A stretch of DNA of 64,000 nucleotides from Microvirga puerhi (GTDB taxonomy: Bacteria; Pseudomonadota; Alphaproteobacteria; Rhizobiales; Beijerinckiaceae). Each line of letters begins with the position of its first letter. Position 1 is the stretch's first letter. Both the position numbers and the translations under genes were made by a program. Where the stretch lies: contig NZ_JAIRBM010000019.1 of assembly GCF_020089865.1 (NCBI RefSeq), positions 1-64,000 of the forward strand, read 5' to 3'. Of the stretch, positions 51,647 to 60,071 are shown piece after piece. The notes beneath the pieces were generated by a model. The model saw nothing but the letters and a program-made list of their open reading frames with translations, did not search any database and had not been told where the DNA came from.

Positions 51647-53803
51647 TCATTCCGGAGCTTGTTTAAGCAGTTTCAGGCCCTCCTGAGCAGCAGCCGGCAC
51701 TTCGTCTTCACGCCCCGCTACCTGAACGGTTGGGAAGGCGAACCTGATACCATTGTCATCAAAGGCCTTCTTGATCAGCATATTCGCCCTGCGCCGGATC
51801 GCAAATTGCTGGCCAGGGCGTGTCATCATCTTCAATCTAATCTGAATCGCGAAGTCGCCGAACTGCTCTACGCCCTGCATCTTCAGAGGCTCAAGAATGT
51901 AGGGTGAGAATTCCGGATCTTCTGCCAGTTCTCGGCCTATCTTCTTGATGACCTGTTTCGCTTTGGCAAGGTCCGTATCATAGGTCACGTTGATCGCCAT
52001 CTTGTCGATGACCCAGTCACGGCTCATGTTCTCGACGGCACCTAGCTGGCCATAGGGAACGGTATAGATCGGTCCTCTGTGATGTCGAAGTTTCACTGAA
52101 CGAAAGCCGAGGGATTCGACAGTTCCTTTGTAATTTCCGCTTTGAATATACTCGCCGACACGGAAGGCATCGTCCAGTAAGTAGAAGACGCCGCTGATTA
52201 CATCCCGGACAAGGGTCTGAGAACCGAATCCGACTGCAACTCCGACAATGCCGGCACCAGCGATCAGCGGTCCAATTTCTACTCCGAGTGCAGCGAGAGC
52301 CATCAGGGCTGCGACAACGACAAGAACTACCAATATGATACTGCGAAAGATTGGGAGAAGAGTTCGAAGCCGCGCTTGCCGCAGCGCCTCTTCGCTTCCT
52401 GGAGACGCTATCGCCGAGATCTGTGCGAGCCGCCGGTCAATAAATGTCTTGGTGACCTGCCAGATCAGATCTGCGACAAGTAAAATTACGACGCTACTAA
52501 GAAGCCCCCTCAATAGTCGATTGAGCAGGGTATCTTGATTGGTCATTGCTACAAGATCGATTTGCCAGACGTGAGCCAGAAATAGTGCTGCGCCGGTGAT
52601 CAGAAGCGCGCGGAGGCCACGGTCAAGATAAACTGCCATCAGGTTCTTGGGCTCATTGGAGGGAGGTACTTCGTTGCCTGTGCGGAAAATGTGCTGGCTA
52701 GCTCTCTCGGTGATGCGAATGGTCAAGGGCAGCAAAATGGCGACGACACCCAGCCAGAAGAGGCGCATCAATCCAGCGACCCATAATCCCCAGAGAAGTA
52801 CGAAGCATACGGACAGCAAGCTTGCGACGACGGACTTGGAAATGTGCCGATTAGACTGCTCGGGAGGAATGGTGGCCGCGGATGAGTGCGGGTGAGTCCA
52901 GACGACGTTGATGGCGATCATGAGGAGGCCGAGCCCGAGACCATAGGCGACCAGAGCACGGGAAGCTTGCGAGACGTCGAGTGCTCGCAATACATCAATA
53001 GTTGCCCAACCTATGGCGAACCACCCGACAAAGAGAGCCAGCCGTCGATACCAGAAGACAGCCGCTTCATCAGTTGTCGGAACAAGACGGAAATGAGCGA
53101 CTTCTGTGGCACTTTCTGAATGAGGTGCAAGGAGAAATTGCCCGCCGACGAGAGCGAGACGCAAGGCGACACCGGCGATCAGGCAAGCAATAACGACCTC
53201 TTTTAGAATGGGAGGCCAATCAAAAGCTAGGAACGCCCCTATGCTCCCAAGTGCAAAGATCGTTACTTCGCTGAGGCTGAAGGCGAGACGCAGTGCGACA
53301 GCTCTGAGTCGTTCGGTTGGGGTGTTTCGAGGAAGCGCGAGAAACCGTTCGCGAAAGCCAGCCGTCACCTTCTCGAAAAGCCACTCGATTCCTGCCCCAA
53401 GGATGAGAAAGGCTGCAATAAGAACAAGAATTTCGTAAAGGCTCCGGCCCTGCAGCTCCGCGATGAGCCGAGCGAGGCCCTGGCGGAGCTCTTCGGGCAA
53501 GCGTGGCGCCGCCTGTGCCAGAGCGACCAGATGCTCCCTGAGGCCAGCGATCCGCTCGGTCATCATTTCCGAGGCGGGAGGTGATGCTGCCTCATCCGGC
53601 TGGAGCTGAGTCCTCGCGCTCTGCTGTTTATCGATCCAGGTGCGTACGGCCGGATCCTGCAACAGTTGAAGAAGCTGTTGGACCTGGGCTGGAGGAGGCT
53701 CCGAAGCGGGTGCACTAGCCGTTGCAGCTTGTGATACGCTCCAATTGAGCATTAGGCTCATCAAAGCGAGTAGAATGCTCTTCAAAAGACGGTCAGCGCC
53801 CAT
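51647..53803 (-). CDS. Large MscS-family mechanosensitive channel protein
   Basis: 718 residues. A signal peptide (about 1-26, ending VSQAATA) precedes a Pro/Ala/Gln-rich periplasmic segment with predicted helices (30-125). About ten membrane helices follow from about 130 to 550. The MscS pore helix and cytoplasmic vestibule are at about 540-718: ALAALGVEIGPLIAGAGIVG, VAVGFGSQTLVRDVISGVFY, FRVGEYIQSGNYKGTVESLG, VPYGQLGAVENMSRDWV. It releases solutes under membrane tension. It is intermediate in size between MscS and MscK, with a shorter periplasmic part than MscK. It is convergent with ppc. Confidence 0.92.
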   Translation of the reverse strand: MGADRLLKSILLALMSLMLNWSVSQAATASAPASEPPPAQVQQLLQLLQDPAVRTWIDKQQSARTQLQPDEAASPPASEMMTERIAGLREHLVALAQAAPRLPEELRQGLARLIAELQGRSLYEILVLIAAFLILGAGIEWLFEKVTAGFRERFLALPRNTPTERLRAVALRLAFSLSEVTIFALGSIGAFLAFDWPPILKEVVIACLIAGVALRLALVGGQFLLAPHSESATEVAHFRLVPTTDEAAVFWYRRLALFVGWFAIGWATIDVLRALDVSQASRALVAYGLGLGLLMIAINVVWTHPHSSAATIPPEQSNRHISKSVVASLLSVCFVLLWGLWVAGLMRLFWLGVVAILLPLTIRITERASQHIFRTGNEVPPSNEPKNLMAVYLDRGLRALLITGAALFLAHVWQIDLVAMTNQDTLLNRLLRGLLSSVVILLVADLIWQVTKTFIDRRLAQISAIASPGSEEALRQARLRTLLPIFRSIILVVLVVVAALMALAALGVEIGPLIAGAGIVGVAVGFGSQTLVRDVISGVFYLLDDAFRVGEYIQSGNYKGTVESLGFRSVKLRHHRGPIYTVPYGQLGAVENMSRDWVIDKMAINVTYDTDLAKAKQVIKKIGRELAEDPEFSPYILEPLKMQGVEQFGDFAIQIRLKMMTRPGQQFAIRRRANMLIKKAFDDNGIRFAFPTVQVAGREDEVPAAAQEGLKLLKQAPE

Positions 53804-54010
53804 GACTGCAGACCTTAGCCCTATCGACGACGAGTCCTTGGTACTCTAGTTGACGCACCCCTTCGGCCAACTTGCAAGAGGCGCGTCTGGAACTTCATGG
53901 TCGTAGAGCGATGCCCAAGCGCGTCGATCCGAAATGCAAGGGCAAGTTTCGGCAGTCATATGTCAAACATCTGGAGCCCATGGCCCGGGAAATCCCAGGG
54001 CTCGAAAGCG

Positions 54011-54241
54011 CTAACTTCTCGCTTTACGAATTTTGGGGGAGAAGGACACGCCTTGATCGACCTTTGGCATAAGCTCCGAAAGTCGAGCAGTGAGTTCCTG
54101 GAGCTGATCTGCGGTCAAGACTAATTTTGTGCGCCGCCCGGCAAAGTCCTCAAAGTCAAGTTCATATTCCTCGCCGACAACCGAAGCATCGAACTTGAAC
54201 AATCGGCGAGTTCTTACAGGACTAGCCACGGCCGGCCTCAT
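54011..54241 (-). CDS. Small hypothetical protein
   Basis: A 76-residue open frame starting at ATG 54241. After a short basic stretch (RTRRLFKFDA) comes an acidic beta-like region, EEYELDFEDFAGRRTKLVLT, and an amphipathic helix, ADQLQELTARLSELMPK. Composition looks like a real soluble protein, but I do not recognise the family, and no strong ribosome site precedes the start. It stands alone between the MscS gene and ahpD. Confidence 0.5.
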   Translation of the reverse strand: MRPAVASPVRTRRLFKFDASVVGEEYELDFEDFAGRRTKLVLTADQLQELTARLSELMPKVDQGVSFSPKIRKARS

Positions 54242-54406
54242 CAATAGGATAGTAAGCCTCCCGTTTAGGCAGGCTTCACTACACTTTCAACCCTTTCTGC
54301 TTCTCAAAAACTCAATATCCTCAAAGGATGTGAAAATATGACGCTGTTGCAGTCTTTAAGCTGCTAGTTCGCTAATGCTCTTCATTCGAAACTTTGTTTC
54401 AAAAAG

Positions 54407-54438
54407 TATGGCTCTCCGTTTCTCGCCGGAGAGCCATA
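54407..54438 (-). terminator. Intrinsic terminator after ahpD
   Basis: TATGGCTCTCCG (54407-54418) and CGGAGAGCCATA (54427-54438) form a 12-bp stem with an eight-base loop. On the minus strand the stem is followed by CTTTTTG. It lies about 50 bases past the ahpD stop. Confidence 0.8.
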
Positions 54439-54485
54439 AATGCACATGCGAAGCAGGCAGCTGGCTCGTATCCGCCAGACGATTG

Positions 54486-55031
54486 CTATTCCGCTGCTAC
54501 CAAGGGCAGCTGGTTAGCGGCTTCGAGAGCGACCGCAGTCGACTGAATCACGGCAGCGAAGCGCACGGCCGTATGGATTTCCGCCGCACTCACGCCCGCA
54601 TCGCGCAGAATCTTCTCGTGGCTGTCGATGCAAAGGCCGCATCCATTGATTGCGGATACTGCAAGCGACCAAAGCTCAAAGTCGGTTTTGTCGACGCCAG
54701 GATTTCCGATCACGTTCATGCGCAGTCGTGCCGGCATCGTTCCGTACTCCTTATTGGAGGCCAGATGCACGAACCGATAATAGACGTTGTTCATTGCCAT
54801 GATCGAGGCCGCAGCGCGGGCCGCATCCAGCGCCTGAGGCGAAAGATGGGTCTTGGCCTCAGCTTCGAGGGCTTGCGCAACGGTCTTATTGCGGGTTGCA
54901 AGGCCGCAGGCGACGAAAAGCCCATACTTTTGCTGAGGAGAGAGGCTGTCGTCCGTCGAGAGAGTGGACAAATTCAGGCGAATGTCCTTGGCAAAGGCAG
55001 GTAGTTTCTCTTTGAGGCTTTCGATCGACAT
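54486..55031 (-). CDS. ahpD: Alkyl hydroperoxidase AhpD (carboxymuconolactone decarboxylase family)
   Basis: A 181-residue all-helical thiol peroxidase/reductant. [16 protein letters not shown] holds the C-x-x-C pair and the following His of the AhpD active site, with an upstream acidic residue in [33 protein letters not shown] is the standard N-terminus. AhpD passes electrons to AhpC or reduces peroxides itself. It starts eight bases after the ahpC stop and is followed by a terminator, giving a two-gene peroxide operon. No oxyR is adjacent. Confidence 0.95.
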   Translation of the reverse strand: MSIESLKEKLPAFAKDIRLNLSTLSTDDSLSPQQKYGLFVACGLATRNKTVAQALEAEAKTHLSPQALDAARAAASIMAMNNVYYRFVHLASNKEYGTMPARLRMNVIGNPGVDKTDFELWSLAVSAINGCGLCIDSHEKILRDAGVSAAEIHTAVRFAAVIQSTAVALEAANQLPLVAAE

Positions 55032-55038
55032 GGTGTTC

Positions 55039-55593
55039 TTATGCCGCCTTCAGCGTTTCGCCGCCAACTTCCCGATTGCAGGGGCAGAGTTCATCGGTCT
55101 GCAACGCGTCGAGGACTCGTAACGTATCCTTGGGATTGCGACCGACATTCAGATTGGTCGCGTAGACATGCTGGATCGTATTGTCGGGATCGACCACAAA
55201 AGTGTAGCGATACGCGACGCCATCAGGGGCGCGGACGCCCAAGCCATCGACGAGCGAGCCATTGGTGTCGGCAAACTGCCAGATGGGAAGACGGTCCAGA
55301 TCTCGGTGATCGCGGCGCCAAGCGAGCTTCACAAACTCATTATCCGTCGAGCCGCCCAGAACGACGGCATCACGATCAGCAAATTCGCCGGCCAGACGAG
55401 CGAATTCAGCAATTTCCGTCGGGCAAACGAAGGTAAAATCCTTGGGGTAGAAGAAGATAACTTTCCATTTGCCTGGGAAGCTTGCGTCCGTAATCGTTTC
55501 GAAGGCGCTCTCCCCGCTCTCGATGTGCGCATTGAATTTGGGCTTCACACCGGTGACGGAAAAGGCGGGCAGCTTCTGACCGATGCCGAGCAT
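55039..55593 (-). CDS. ahpC: Alkyl hydroperoxide peroxidase AhpC (peroxiredoxin)
   Basis: A 184-residue peroxiredoxin starting at ATG 55593 behind AAAGGAG; the frame to 55653 has no ribosome site. The peroxidatic Cys is in [20 protein letters not shown] and the resolving Cys near the C-terminus in [16 protein letters not shown]. It uses the AhpD-dependent layout known from mycobacteria and rhizobia, with ahpD directly downstream instead of ahpF. It reduces H2O2 and organic peroxides in the cytoplasm. Confidence 0.95.
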   Translation of the reverse strand: MLGIGQKLPAFSVTGVKPKFNAHIESGESAFETITDASFPGKWKVIFFYPKDFTFVCPTEIAEFARLAGEFADRDAVVLGGSTDNEFVKLAWRRDHRDLDRLPIWQFADTNGSLVDGLGVRAPDGVAYRYTFVVDPDNTIQHVYATNLNVGRNPKDTLRVLDALQTDELCPCNREVGGETLKAA

Positions 55594-55708
55594 GGAAATT
55601 CTCCTTTGAAATGATGGCAGGGCACTGATGCAAAAGCTTGGCTGAAAGGTCAACAGGCCTGTCCGAAAAAGATCTGGCCCGCCCCGCTGGGATATAGCGC
55701 AGGGGCGA

Positions 55709-55734
55709 GGAACTGGAGGATATACCGATCCGTT
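55709..55734 (+). promoter_or_regulatory. EcfG-type (general stress sigma factor) promoter
   Basis: GGAAC at 55709-55713, exactly 17 bases, CGTT at 55731-55734. This matches the alphaproteobacterial EcfG consensus GGAAC-N16/17-CGTT. It lies 58 bases before the start of the small basic protein at 55792 and would give a 5' leader of about 50 bases. Confidence 0.7.
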
Positions 55735-55791
55735 GGAACTCGGAATGCATGGCTGGGATGTCCCAGGCCATCAATCACTCAGGAGAGCGAA

Positions 55792-56094
55792 ATGCCTCGT
55801 GGAGAAAAGTCTGCCTATACGGACAAGCAAAAGCGCCAAGCAGAGCATATCGAAGAGTCCTATGAGGGTCGTGGAGTGTCCGAAAAGGAAGCTGAGCGAC
55901 GTGCTTGGGCGACTGTCAACAAGGAGACCGGAGGCGGCAACAAAAGCGGCTCGGGGCGTGGCAAAAAGGATACTCATAGTTCCTCCAAGCTAGGAGGTAA
56001 GCGGGGTGGTGCAGCGTCCGCAGCTCGCCCGGCAGCGGCTCGCTCTGCGTCAGCCAAAAAGGCCGCTCAGACCCGCAAGCGCAAAGCAAGCTAA
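55792..56094 (+). CDS. Small Lys/Arg/Gly-rich protein of the family often labelled 'plasmid stabilization protein'
   Basis: A 100-residue very hydrophilic protein. MPRGEKSAYTDKQKRQAEHI, SYEGRGVSEKEAERRAWATV and NKETGGGNKSGSGRGKK form a conserved N-terminal 60 residues found in many alphaproteobacteria. The C-terminal 40 residues are an Ala/Ser/Lys/Arg tail resembling nucleic-acid-binding histone-like tails. The plasmid name is historical; here it is chromosomal in appearance. CAGGAG precedes the start. An EcfG-type promoter suggests it belongs to the general stress response, fitting a disordered protective or DNA-binding protein. Confidence 0.8.
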   Translation: MPRGEKSAYTDKQKRQAEHIEESYEGRGVSEKEAERRAWATVNKETGGGNKSGSGRGKKDTHSSSKLGGKRGGAASAARPAAARSASAKKAAQTRKRKAS

Positions 56095-56801
56095 TCCTGC
56101 ATATCGGAGCACGCCATTCTACAGGTTATCAAGCCTGTCTCTTGGTACATTGGTCCGTTTGCGCGAGAGGCGGAAGTGTTCCCTCGTAGTTGACGCAATA
56201 GACGCGCTGCTATGATTCGCTGCTCCATTTTAAATGGCCTGGCCAAGGCGCCGATTATATAAAACGACCTGCAATCTAAATCGAAGACATCTGACTTATG
56301 TTACTTTTAATTTGCATTGCAGGCGAAGAGCTAATGAGGTCATTGCACTCTGGGGAAGGATGCTCTTACCTTGAGGGTCTATCCGTTTCGAGAGTGTCTT
56401 ACCCGCTAATTCAGCTATTGGAGATCTGTCTAGTGCCATTTGAGGTCAGTAAAAACTCGATTTTCCTCGAAAGGTGAGGCGTTTCTGTCTGCGGAAGTTG
56501 CCGAACTTGCCATCTCAGGACACATAGGGGGGCCACCTTGGCCATGCTAGAATCATCGGCTTTCACAAAGCAGAAGATCTTATTCACGGTCGAGCGGTTC
56601 CTATGATTGTCGCTGCTGCTTGTCTGAAATAAAACGCGACCTAACCTTGAGCTCACCGCGGAAAATATGTTTTGCAATGGCAGGGAATAATCGCGTCTGC
56701 GATGCTAAGAAGGCTCCTGTCCAAGCTGACTTTAGGGACATTTATCGGTATCGAATTGCTGATGCCGCGTATTGGACGTCTGTAAGAGGAAAGCTGACAA
56801 C
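56095..56801. other. 700-base gene-poor stretch
   Basis: It lies between the stress protein and the SDR gene. Short frames on both strands (for example 56411-56677 minus and 56620-56817 plus) have no recognisable motif. Composition is more AT-rich than the neighbouring genes. There are small inverted repeats (CCTGCAAT at 56268-56275 with ATTGCAGG at 56316-56323). I see no RNA gene or mobile-element fragment. Confidence 0.45.
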
Positions 56802-57572
56802 ATGGAAACGAACTTGAAGGGGAAACGCGCCCTCGTGCTTGGCGCCAGCAAGGGGTTGGGGTTCGGCATAGCCAAGGGGCTCGCGGAAGAAGGGGCATCG
56901 GTTGCTATCGCGAGCAGAACCATTGAAGGTTCTAAGGCAGCAGCAGACAAGATTGGTGCAGCTCCGCTCGTATGCGATACGGGCGACGCAGATCAGGTCG
57001 ATGCTTTGGCGCAAGAGCTGACGGCTGCCTTTGGCGGAATCGACGTTCTTGTCTTGAACAGTGGTGGCCCCCCGCCCGGAAAAGCGCAGGGCGTCTCTTC
57101 GGAACAGTGGCGAGCTTCGTTTGAAGCGATGTTCGTCAATTTGGTCCGCCTTACCGATCATCTCCTGCCTGGTATGATCGAACGTAAGTTTGGACGTATC
57201 ATCTCTGTTATCTCGTCGGGAGTGATCCAGCCGATCCCGAATCTCGCCATTTCGAACGCCATTCGCCCGGCACTCGTAGGATGGGGCAAGACCCTTGCCA
57301 GTGAAGTCGCGGTGTTCGGCATCACCGTCAACGCGATCGCGCCAGGGCGAATCGCTACGGATCGGTTGAAACAGCTCGATGCAGCCAATGCAGAACGTAC
57401 CGGTCGATCAGTCGAGGATGTCGCGACTGCGGCCCGCGCAGGAATTCCGGCCGGACGTTATGGAGAGATCGATGAGTTCGGCGCTGCAGCGGTCTTCTTG
57501 GCAAGCGAGAAGGCCTCATTTATTACGGGCTCAATCCTGCGCGTCGATGGTGGACAGATCTCAGCGACCTAA
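56802..57572 (+). CDS. Atypical short-chain dehydrogenase/reductase lacking the YxxxK pair
   Basis: A 256-residue protein starting at ATG 56802 (an upstream TTG at 56772 is unlikely). Rossmann motif RALVLGASKGLGFGIAKGLA, then DVLVLNSGGPPPGKA in place of NNAG. The usual catalytic block is RIISVISSGVIQPIPNLAIS followed by NAIRPALVGWGKTLASEVA. At the positions of Tyr and Lys stand Ser and Arg (S-N-A-I-R). The C-terminus GSILRVDGGQISA is normal. Such proteins form a divergent SDR subgroup often annotated FabG-like; the reaction is unknown and ordinary dehydrogenase chemistry is doubtful. Confidence 0.88.
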   Translation: METNLKGKRALVLGASKGLGFGIAKGLAEEGASVAIASRTIEGSKAAADKIGAAPLVCDTGDADQVDALAQELTAAFGGIDVLVLNSGGPPPGKAQGVSSEQWRASFEAMFVNLVRLTDHLLPGMIERKFGRIISVISSGVIQPIPNLAISNAIRPALVGWGKTLASEVAVFGITVNAIAPGRIATDRLKQLDAANAERTGRSVEDVATAARAGIPAGRYGEIDEFGAAAVFLASEKASFITGSILRVDGGQISAT

Positions 57573-57734
57573 CACTCCGCTATGAGGTTGGCCATCGAAG
57601 CAAATAGATACGCGAGTGTAGCTTGATCGACAGCATATAAGGATTCCTTTTGCTCTTCGTCGCGATAGGCGCGCGTGGGGTAACAGCTTGCTTTCGGTTC
57701 GGGCTGTCTATTCGTAAAAATTCCTTCTGGGCCA

Positions 57735-57770
57735 CATTTCCGTCGAACCGGATCCGGTTCGACGGAAATG
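57735..57770. repeat. Perfect 36-bp palindrome between convergent genes
   Basis: CATTTCCGTCGAACCGGA (57735-57752) is followed directly by its reverse complement (57753-57770), with no loop. CTCTA follows on the right, so the right half reads GGAAATGCTCTA, the same GAGC-flanked style as the hairpins after ppc. It lies between the convergent SDR and LOG genes and could also work as a terminator. Confidence 0.7.
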
Positions 57771-57772
57771 CT

Positions 57773-58537
57773 CTAACTGTGATGCGCTGTCAGCCCACCT
57801 ACGACGAGGCGCTCCCAAACACTTTCCGCACTGTCGGCGAAATCAAAAAGCTTCTGATCGAACTGATCGATCATTCCGTGATCTAGAAGGGCATCGAAGT
57901 TAATGATGCTGCGCCAGTAGTTCTCGTCGAAGAGAACAATGGGAATGGCGGGTGACTTTCCGGTTTGGCGTAAGTTCAAAATCTCAAACATTTCGTCAAG
58001 CGTTCCGAAGCCGCCTGGAAATACGACTAGAGCGTTCGCCCGCATCGCCAAATGCATCTTCCGCATTGCAAAATAATGAAATCGAAATGTCAGCGCCGGA
58101 GTCGAGTAAGGGTTCGGCTCCTGCTCATGCGGCAATGTGATGTTGAACCCGATGGATGGCGCTCCGACATCAGCTGCTCCACGATTAGCGGCCTCCATCA
58201 GTCCGGGGCCACCGCCGGTCGCGATGACATTGTCGCGAATTCCACTATTGTGCGTCTTCGCCCCGCCTCTCTCCGACGCAAGAGCTCCGAAGGCGCGCGC
58301 TTCACTGTACCAGAACGCTTGGCGGCCAGGGCCATCTTCACGCACACGCGCGCTGCCAAAGGCGACAATGGTTGAGCGCACACCCCACGCTCGAAGGTAG
58401 TGCTCCGCCTTCGCGTATTCCAACTGGAAGCGAACGCCCCTCATGTCGTCGCTCAGGAGGAAATCTTGGTCAAGAGCTGGGAGCCTATAGGACGGGGATG
58501 TAAGTTGTGCCGCGCTGAGTAGTTTTCTCTCGGCCAT
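57773..58537 (-). CDS. LOG-family protein (TIGR00730 Rossmann fold, nucleoside monophosphate phosphoribohydrolase type)
   Basis: A 254-residue protein starting at ATG 58537 with AAGGAGAG upstream; longer frames run into the dehydratase gene. It contains IVAFGSARV, the GGGPGLMEAANRGAADVG motif and the PGGFGTLDEMFEIL motif that define LOG proteins, which cleave N6-modified AMP (cytokinin nucleotides) or AMP to a base and ribose 5-phosphate. The N-terminal about 60 residues are an extension found in longer LOG forms. It is the third gene after ridA and the dehydratase. Confidence 0.9.
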   Translation of the reverse strand: MAERKLLSAAQLTSPSYRLPALDQDFLLSDDMRGVRFQLEYAKAEHYLRAWGVRSTIVAFGSARVREDGPGRQAFWYSEARAFGALASERGGAKTHNSGIRDNVIATGGGPGLMEAANRGAADVGAPSIGFNITLPHEQEPNPYSTPALTFRFHYFAMRKMHLAMRANALVVFPGGFGTLDEMFEILNLRQTGKSPAIPIVLFDENYWRSIINFDALLDHGMIDQFDQKLFDFADSAESVWERLVVGGLTAHHS

Positions 58538-58568
58538 TAAGCGGCTCTCCTTATTCTCGGTATCATAA

Positions 58569-59537
58569 TCAGGTAGAGGCTGCTTGGCGCCAGGAGGCGA
58601 CATCATTGAGAGACACGTTGGATCCACAAAGTACAAGCCCAACGACTGCATCGTCAGGGAGCGAGCGTGCGATCTCACCAGCAGCTGTCAGGACGCAAGC
58701 GGCCGCTGGTTCGCAGAGAATCTTCTCAGCCTGAAGGAGCCAACTTACATCGGCAACGACCGGTGCATCCTCTACTAGAAGAATACCCCTCAGAAACTGC
58801 TTAGCGGCTGCCAATGTACGCTCAGTGGCAAAGGGCGCCCCGAGGGTGCGGGCGATGGATGTCGCGCGGATTGTCACCGGCGCATCGGCCTTCAGGGCCT
58901 CTGTCATCGTTGGCGCCCCGACCGTTTCGACGCCATACACGACCATATCCGGACGCTTTGCCTTCAGGGCCGCTGCCACCCCGGCTGCAAAGCCACCGCC
59001 GCCGATCGACATAAAGACATGCGTAAGGTCGGGTGTGTCCTCCAGGAGTTCAAGCCCGAGCGTACCGTGACCGGCAATGATGTCTGGGTCATCGTAAGGG
59101 TGCACAAACAGCCAACCATTTTTCGCGTAAGCCTCGGCTTTGGCGAAGGCCTCTGCCGCATCATCACAAAGCTCGATCTGAGCACCGTATTTCTTCGTAA
59201 GCTCAATGTTGAAGCTCGGTGTGACCCTTGGCATCAGGACAAGTGCATCAATGCCCAATGTGCCAGCCACGCGAGATAGGGCGATGGCATGATTACCGCC
59301 GGATACGGTTACTAGGCCTCTCCCATGTTCGGTTTCGCGCAACGCTAGGAGCTTGTTGAAAACACCACGAACCTTGAAAGAACCTGCAATCTGCAGGGCC
59401 TCCATCTTCAATACAGTACGGCGCCCGAGGCGCTTAGACACGTCCTGGCTTTCGAACGAGGGGGTTCGTCTGACACGCCCGCCAATTCGACGCTGGGCAG
59501 CTTCAATATGGGAGAGCGTGACATCAAAGGACTTCAT
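58569..59537 (-). CDS. PLP-dependent threonine/serine dehydratase
   Basis: A 322-residue fold-type II enzyme. The PLP Lys is in LQIAGSFKVRGVFNKL, SGGNHAIALSRVAGTLG binds the carboxylate, and HVFMSIGGGGFAAGVAAALK is the phosphate-binding glycine loop. No ACT regulatory domain is present, so it is a catabolic-type threonine/serine dehydratase or hydroxyaspartate dehydratase. ATG 59537 with AAGGGGG upstream is preferred over 59564. It starts 13 bases after the stop of a RidA gene, an instructive pairing because RidA hydrolyses the reactive enamine these enzymes release. Confidence 0.9.
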   Translation of the reverse strand: MKSFDVTLSHIEAAQRRIGGRVRRTPSFESQDVSKRLGRRTVLKMEALQIAGSFKVRGVFNKLLALRETEHGRGLVTVSGGNHAIALSRVAGTLGIDALVLMPRVTPSFNIELTKKYGAQIELCDDAAEAFAKAEAYAKNGWLFVHPYDDPDIIAGHGTLGLELLEDTPDLTHVFMSIGGGGFAAGVAAALKAKRPDMVVYGVETVGAPTMTEALKADAPVTIRATSIARTLGAPFATERTLAAAKQFLRGILLVEDAPVVADVSWLLQAEKILCEPAAACVLTAAGEIARSLPDDAVVGLVLCGSNVSLNDVASWRQAAST

Positions 59538-59550
59538 CAATTGGCCCCCT

Positions 59551-59931
59551 TCAGGCAAGTGCAATGCACTCGATTTCGATCAAGATTCCACCTGGGAAGC
59601 GTGCGACCTCGACGGTGGAGCGCGCCGGATAGGGTGGCGCAAAAGTCTCTGCATAGACTTCGTTCATGTCCCTGAAGTCATCGAGACACGCGAGAAAGAC
59701 GGTCGTCTTGACGACTTTGGCCAGGGAGCTCTCGCTTGCTTCGAGAATGACGGCCAAATTCGCAAGAACGGCTCTTGTCTGAACTTTAATATCACCGGCG
59801 CCAACAATGCTTCCCTCACTGTTGAGTGGCAGTTGTCCGGACACGAAGATTAGATTGCCGGCGCGGGTGGCCTGTGAATAGGGCCCACGTGGAGGAGAGG
59901 CGCGAGGCGCAGTGATCGAGCTGAATGTCAT
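59551..59931 (-). CDS. RidA-family enamine/imine deaminase
   Basis: A 126-residue protein starting at ATG 59931 behind GAGG (starts at 59949 and 60039 are less likely). PRGPYSQATRAGNLIFVSGQ and GDIKVQTRAVLANLAVILEA are typical RidA. VVKTTVFLACLDDFRDMNEV and PARSTVEVARFPGGILIEIE, whose Arg binds the substrate carboxylate, complete the trimer-type active site. It hydrolyses enamine/imine intermediates from PLP enzymes. It is the first gene of the operon with the dehydratase and LOG genes, divergent from argE. Confidence 0.92.
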   Translation of the reverse strand: MTFSSITAPRASPPRGPYSQATRAGNLIFVSGQLPLNSEGSIVGAGDIKVQTRAVLANLAVILEASESSLAKVVKTTVFLACLDDFRDMNEVYAETFAPPYPARSTVEVARFPGGILIEIECIALA

Positions 59932-60071
59932 GTTGAGCCTCAAGGACATCGGATCATGCTCGGATAGGTTAGGTGGGTCAATCGCGGCTTGGGGACAAAT
60001 GTGCCCAATGTAGACTTGACCTAGACCACCATCGAACAAGATGCTGACCAGAGTCCGCGGAGATTGCTTTC

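Noticed and set aside
55039-55593. OxyR-type control of ahpCD
   Set aside because: No oxyR gene is adjacent, and I could not find a convincing ATAG-N7-CTAT repeat in the promoter.
55792-56094. Evidence for a plasmid or toxin-antitoxin element from the 'plasmid stabilization' label
   Set aside because: The name is inherited. There is no toxin partner, replication or partition gene, and the surroundings are chromosomal housekeeping genes.
56411-56817. Two short frames (88 residues minus, 65 residues plus) in the gene-poor gap
   Set aside because: Irregular composition, no conserved motif, and no convincing start; left as non-coding.
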